A DNA stretch of 64,000 nucleotides, taken from positions 62,001 through 126,000 of the forward strand of contig NZ_BMMZ01000003.1 in assembly GCF_014646195.1 (NCBI RefSeq), given 5' to 3'. A program made the position numbers and the translations under genes. This document shows positions 60,861-64,000 of the stretch, in pieces (within the stretch, counting starts at the first letter, position 1; each line of letters starts with the position of its first letter). A model generated the notes under the pieces. The model saw only the letters and a list, made by a program, of their open reading frames with translations, was not told the origin of the DNA and ran no database searches. Source of the stretch: Microlunatus endophyticus (GTDB lineage: Bacteria > Actinomycetota > Actinomycetes > Propionibacteriales > Propionibacteriaceae).

Positions 60861-61460
60861 CGGTCCCCGCCCTTTCAGGAGCTTGGGTTCTGGTCCTCGG
60901 GCGGATGCGACTGACCGTACGGTCCCGGCTGCCAGGGTTGGTCGTACGGTGCGGACGGCCCCGGCTGCCCCGGGCTGTTGTCCCTGGTTCCCCGGTCGGC
61001 CCGGCGGTTGGCCGTACTGGCCTGGTTGACCGTACGGATCCGGCTGGCCCGGCGGTTGGCCGTACTGGCCCGGCTGACCGTACGGATCCGGCTGGCCGTA
61101 CCCGCTCGGCTGGCCCGGCTGTGGCCCGTAGTGGCCCGGCTGACCGTACGGCCCGGGCTGTGCCTGCCAACCGAGCTGAGCCTGCTGTCGGGCGGCCAGA
61201 TCGGCCTTGTTGTTCTTGGACTTGATCCGTGCGCCGATCACGATCAGAACCACCCCGCCGGCGAGCATGGCCAGGTTGAAGAAGACGTAGCCGGCGAGCT
61301 CGGCAGGGTCACTCGGCAGCGGAGTCGAGGCGCTCCCGGCCCGGCCGACGAGGACCAACGCGACCAGCACGATGCCGATGACGAGCTGGGGTGTGCCGCT
61401 CCGTCTCTTCACCGGAGCCGGCGGTTGCTGCGGGGATTGTCCCCATCCAGACCATGCCAT
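60834..61460 (-). CDS. Membrane protein with Gly/Pro/Tyr/Gln-rich tail, probably frameshifted
   Basis: 208 residues as read. N-terminal [20 protein letters not shown], two membrane helices ([35 protein letters not shown], quoted in part), then [13 protein letters not shown] repeats. After GNQGQQPG the composition changes to Ala/Val/Arg. In the next frame the sequence continues the same style ([19 protein letters not shown], then [11 protein letters not shown] and TGA at 60875-60877). One surplus C in the CCCC run at 60968-60971 would explain it. The frame as read ends inside CIRCE 2, the other ends before it. TAGCCT (61473-61468) is 7 nt before ATG 61460. Confidence 0.75.
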   Translation of the reverse strand: MAWSGWGQSPQQPPAPVKRRSGTPQLVIGIVLVALVLVGRAGSASTPLPSDPAELAGYVFFNLAMLAGGVVLIVIGARIKSKNNKADLAARQQAQLGWQAQPGPYGQPGHYGPQPGQPSGYGQPDPYGQPGQYGQPPGQPDPYGQPGQYGQPPGRPGNQGQQPGAAGAVRTVRPTLAAGTVRSVASARGPEPKLLKGRGPFALAPVEC

Positions 61461-61739
61461 GACGATCAGGCTACGACGTTCGGGGGCTGTCCCGATTCGA
61501 CGACGGACGAACACTTCCCGACCGCGGTCGAAATCCGTACGCCGGTTCGAACCGGACTCGGTGCGCGTTTCGCACCATCTGGCGCCGGAGAACCGGACTC
61601 CGTGGCCGAACTGCGTTCGTTCGGCGCCACGTGGTGCCTTCCTCACGCAACCGACCACCGAACTCGACTTGTCACGACTTACGCAGCCCGAACCGAACGC
61701 AGCCAACCACCAAACTCGGCTTGTCACGACTTACGAGCC
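61461..61739. other. Non-coding, degenerate stretch with a 35-bp direct repeat
   Basis: No gene supported. Contains two copies of a 35-bp sequence ending CTTGTCACGACTTACG (61649-61683 and 61701-61735), about 30 of 35 identical, 52 bp apart. Probably decayed sequence. Confidence 0.5.
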
Positions 61740-61913
61740 GACGTACCCAACCGGGCGCACCAGGCGGACTTCCGGAAGCGGGTGCTCGACCGCTATCGCG
61801 ATCGCGGCGGCGACGTCACCGAACACGTCTGGGACGGCGTCGGACACTCGCCACACCTGGAACGGGTCGAGGAGTTCGCCGCGATCGTCGAATCGCTGCG
61901 CTCCCAGCCCTAG
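61740..61913 (+). pseudogene. C-terminal remnant of an alpha/beta hydrolase
   Basis: Frame ending at TAG 61911-61913 reads RKRVLDRYRDRGGDVTEHVW, then DGVGHSPHLERVEEFAAIVESL (quoted in part): the His motif GHSPHLE and following helix of an alpha/beta hydrolase. No nucleophile elbow or upstream domain is present. The preceding direct repeats may mark the deletion. Confidence 0.6.
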
Positions 61914-61925
61914 CGCCGACCCCGC

Positions 61926-62025
61926 CGAGGGGTCACTTATTCCTCAATATGGGCGGCGTGTCGTCGTACGCCTCGTCGCTCGCCCCACGACACACCGCAC
62001 AAATGAAGGATTTTGTGACCCCTCG
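61926..62025. mobile_element. 100-bp palindromic, MITE-like element
   Basis: Outer arms CGAGGGGTCAC (61926-61936) and GTGACCCCTCG (62015-62025) are perfect inverted repeats; pairing continues inward with gaps to 61964/61987 (about 31 of 39 paired), with a 22-nt loop. No ORF inside. It could be a MITE, a REP-type repeat or a hairpin RNA. Confidence 0.45.
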
Positions 62026-62063
62026 CGGAAGCGGCGCGGGCTCTGACCGGCGGAAGCGGAGGG

Positions 62064-62660
62064 TCAGGCTGCAGGGCGGATACCGGCCCGAATGATGTCC
62101 AACTGGGCGTCCACGTCGACCGAGCCCACCGGGCTACGGTCGACCAGGAACGCGATCCCGCTGACCATCTGGCAGACGGTGATCGGATTGACGTCCTGGC
62201 GTACCAACCCGAAGGTCTTGGCGCGCTCGATGATCCGTGCGCTGATCCCCGTCATCAGGCCCTTGCACTCGGCCAGGGCCGAATTGTCGTTCTCTCCCGG
62301 CACCTCGAGCAGGGCCTCGTGCAGGCCGCGGAAGAAGTTCTTGTACTGGGCGTAGCGGCGCAGCCACTGGTCGAGCGACGCCTCGGGATCCTCGATGGCG
62401 GCGATCCTGTTCCCCTCGCGCTCGACCTCGGCCATCCAGTCCTGGAGGACGGCGCGGTGCAGATCACCGCGGGTCGGGAAATGCCGGTAGAGCGTGCCGG
62501 GTCCGACGCCGGCGCGCTTGGCGATCTCATCGAGCGAGGCGTTGGCACCGGACTCACTGAAGACCTGGCGCGCGGTCGCCACGATGGTGTCGTAGTTCCG
62601 CTGCGCATCCGCCCGCATCTTCCGGGGCACCGATGCGACCGATCCCGATGTGGCCTGCAT
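62064..62660 (-). CDS. TetR-family regulator of the adjacent efflux pump
   Basis: 198 residues. HTH: YDTIVATARQVFSESGANAS, LDEIAKRAGVGPGTLYRHFPTRGDL (quoted in part). C-terminal ligand domain RYAQYKNFFRGLHEALLEVPGE resembles the SbtR-like TetR group. ATG 62660 has AGGA 7 nt upstream; GTG 62663 is the alternative. Divergent from the DHA2 exporter with strong inverted repeats between them. Confidence 0.93.
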   Translation of the reverse strand: MQATSGSVASVPRKMRADAQRNYDTIVATARQVFSESGANASLDEIAKRAGVGPGTLYRHFPTRGDLHRAVLQDWMAEVEREGNRIAAIEDPEASLDQWLRRYAQYKNFFRGLHEALLEVPGENDNSALAECKGLMTGISARIIERAKTFGLVRQDVNPITVCQMVSGIAFLVDRSPVGSVDVDAQLDIIRAGIRPAA

Positions 62661-62697
62661 CACACGTCCTAATTGGCTGACTGAAACCCTTGCTATC

Positions 62698-62825
62698 CGG
62701 AGACTGTCTCCGCTACTGTATACGGAGACCGTCTCCGGTTACCCCATCATCCCGATCACCTGATCGGAACGCTCAGCAGCGCTAATCGGAGCCGCTCTCC
62801 GAATAACTCTACTCCGAGTTCTCCG
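62698..62825. promoter_or_regulatory. Cluster of TetR operator sites
   Basis: CGGAGACTGTCTCCG (62698-62712) and CGGAGACCGTCTCCG (62723-62737) are near-perfect palindromes with centres 25 bp apart. Weaker copies CGGAGCCGCTCTCCG (62787-62801) and ACTCCGAGTTCTCCG (62811-62825). They cover the gap between the divergent TetR and DHA2 genes. Confidence 0.8.
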
Positions 62826-62959
62826 CTGACGTCAGTGCCGACGCCTGTTCCGTACGTCACTGCTGACGTCCCAGCCATCCATATCCGGCCTGTGACCCTC
62901 CGACCCGTCGTACCCGACGGCGTGGGGTCGCCGACCAACCGTCGTCAGAAGGATTACCT

Positions 62960-64000
62960 GTGTCTGTTGGTACTTCCACCGACATCACCACACCGGCAGC
63001 GAGCAACCGCACCCGCGCCGGTCTCACCCTGGCGGTCATCCTCACCGCCCAACTCATGCTGGTGCTCGACTCCACCATCATCAACGTCGCGCTGCCGGTC
63101 ATCCACCAGCAGTTCGGCTTCTCCGCCGCCGGCTTGTCCTGGGTGCTGAACGCCTACACCCTCGCCTTCGGCGGCCTGCTGCTGCTCGGCGGCCGGCTCG
63201 GCGACGTTCTCGGCTATCGTCGTACGTTCCTGCTCGGCCTGGCCGTCTTCGTGCTCAGTTCCGCACTCGGCGGCGCGGCGCAGGACTCGGCCTGGCTGAT
63301 CGCAGCGCGGGCCACCCAGGGCATCGGTGCCGCGCTCGCCGCACCGGCCGCCCTGTCGCTGATCACCCGGTCCAACCCGGAGGGCACCGCCCGCAACCGC
63401 GCACTCGGTCTGTTCGCGGCCGTCAGCTCCGGCGGCGCCTCGATCGGACTGATCGTCGGCGGCCTGCTGACCACCAGCGTCTCCTGGCGCTGGTCCCTCT
63501 ACATCAACGTTCCGATCGGCATCGCTGCGATCATCCTCGGCCGACGGCTGCTGCCGGAGACCGATCGTCGCCACGAGCCGTTCGACTTCGGCGGCGCGCT
63601 CGCCGCGGTTGTCGGCATGACCTCACTGGTCGCCGGTTTCGTCTGGATCCCCGAGTACGGCTGGTCGACCCGGACCATCGCCGCGATCGGGTTGGGTGTG
63701 GTGGCGATGGCCGCCTTCGTGATCATCGAGCGCAGGATGGCCCACCCGCTGTTCGCACTCCGCCTGCTCCGCTCCCCCGGTCGGGTCGGCGCCCTGTTGA
63801 CCTTCATGCTGGTGGTCGGCGGGCAGATGGGCGGCTTCTTCTTCCTGGTGCAGTACCTGCAGAGCGCCCACGGCTACGACGCCTTCACCTCGGGGCTGGC
63901 GTTCCTGCCGCTGTCGCTGGGCATCTTCGTGATGTCACGGATCGTGCCGCGGCTGATCGGGCGGTTCCACCCGTTGCGCGTCGCCCTCGTCGGACTGGCG
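62960..64000 (+). CDS. MFS DHA2-family drug exporter (EmrB/QacA type), 3' partial
   Basis: 347 residues visible; the frame is open to the window end. Begins VSVGTSTDITTPAASNRTRA, then TLAVILTAQLMLVLDSTIIN (motif D1 of DHA2), VALPVIHQQFGFSAAGLSWV, GGRLGDVLGYRRTFLL (motif A), ALGLFAAVSSGGASIGLIVGG (motif C region, quoted in part) and WRWSLYINVPIG. The 14-helix DHA2 group exports cationic drugs and dyes. GTG 62960 has AAGGA 6 nt upstream. Regulated by the divergent TetR protein. Confidence 0.95.
   Translation, partial: MSVGTSTDITTPAASNRTRAGLTLAVILTAQLMLVLDSTIINVALPVIHQQFGFSAAGLSWVLNAYTLAFGGLLLLGGRLGDVLGYRRTFLLGLAVFVLSSALGGAAQDSAWLIAARATQGIGAALAAPAALSLITRSNPEGTARNRALGLFAAVSSGGASIGLIVGGLLTTSVSWRWSLYINVPIGIAAIILGRRLLPETDRRHEPFDFGGALAAVVGMTSLVAGFVWIPEYGWSTRTIAAIGLGVVAMAAFVIIERRMAHPLFALRLLRSPGRVGALLTFMLVVGGQMGGFFFLVQYLQSAHGYDAFTSGLAFLPLSLGIFVMSRIVPRLIGRFHPLRVALVGLA

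Overview
The window is gene-dense, high-GC DNA from an actinobacterium. Evidence: GC-rich third codon positions, frequent GTG starts, many 1-4 bp stop/start overlaps, -10 hexamers placed 6-8 nt before start codons (leaderless transcripts), a DUF3027 gene, a paired XPB helicase and Helicase_C_3-type protein, and groEL under two CIRCE operators. A Propionibacteriales (Microlunatus-like) host is my guess, not proven. About 49 protein genes are supported. I found no rRNA, tRNA, CRISPR array, prophage or intact insertion sequence.

Layout. 1-3.7 kb: end of a peptide ABC importer operon (permease, fused double ATPase) closed by an asparaginase. 3.8-8.8 kb: pyruvate carboxylase, aldo/keto reductase, HIT protein. 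8.9-18.7 kb: an amino-acid salvage island on the minus strand (D-aminoacylase family protein, PucR regulator, S9 peptidase, M20 deacylase, GNAT acyltransferase, N-acylamino acid racemase) with a divergent MFS transporter; the last three genes overlap and match the known route that turns D-amino acids into L-amino acids through N-succinyl intermediates. 18.7-23.8 kb: two MarR/MFS efflux pairs with visible operators, and a phosphotransferase. 23.8-31.1 kb: a 20-bp tandem repeat, then mostly core genes (DUF2461, DUF3027, MFS, PPK2, purine permease, cold-shock protein).

31.1-40.7 kb: accessory metabolism (TetR-controlled GH78 rhamnosidase, quinone oxidoreductase, LysR, MFS exporter, two tandem PQQ-type sugar dehydrogenases, one secreted and one lipoprotein). 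40.7-46.6 kb: membrane protein, Helicase_C_3/XPB-N protein, secreted FN3 protein, XPB helicase. 46.6-53.2 kb: hypothetical proteins, a lipoprotein, a glycosyltransferase, Nudix, HelD. 53.2-59 kb: CtaG-like protein, LD-carboxypeptidase, DUF4031, CutC, M19 dipeptidase, RNase HI, oxidoreductase. 59-64 kb: groEL with double CIRCE, a Gly/Pro/Tyr/Gln-rich membrane protein with a probable 1-nt frameshift, a degenerate stretch with an alpha/beta-hydrolase remnant and a 100-bp palindromic element, and a TetR/DHA2 drug-efflux pair whose transporter runs off the end.

Less routine points: the racemase operon and its divergent promoter with three GACCAAAG half-sites; widespread leaderless signals; two neighbouring genes (CtaG, LD-carboxypeptidase) whose best ribosome sites face ACG or ATC rather than ATG/GTG/TTG; the frameshift beside the groEL promoter; the MITE-like palindrome at 61926-62025; and an array of ATG-containing 15-17 bp repeats just before a sugar dehydrogenase gene.
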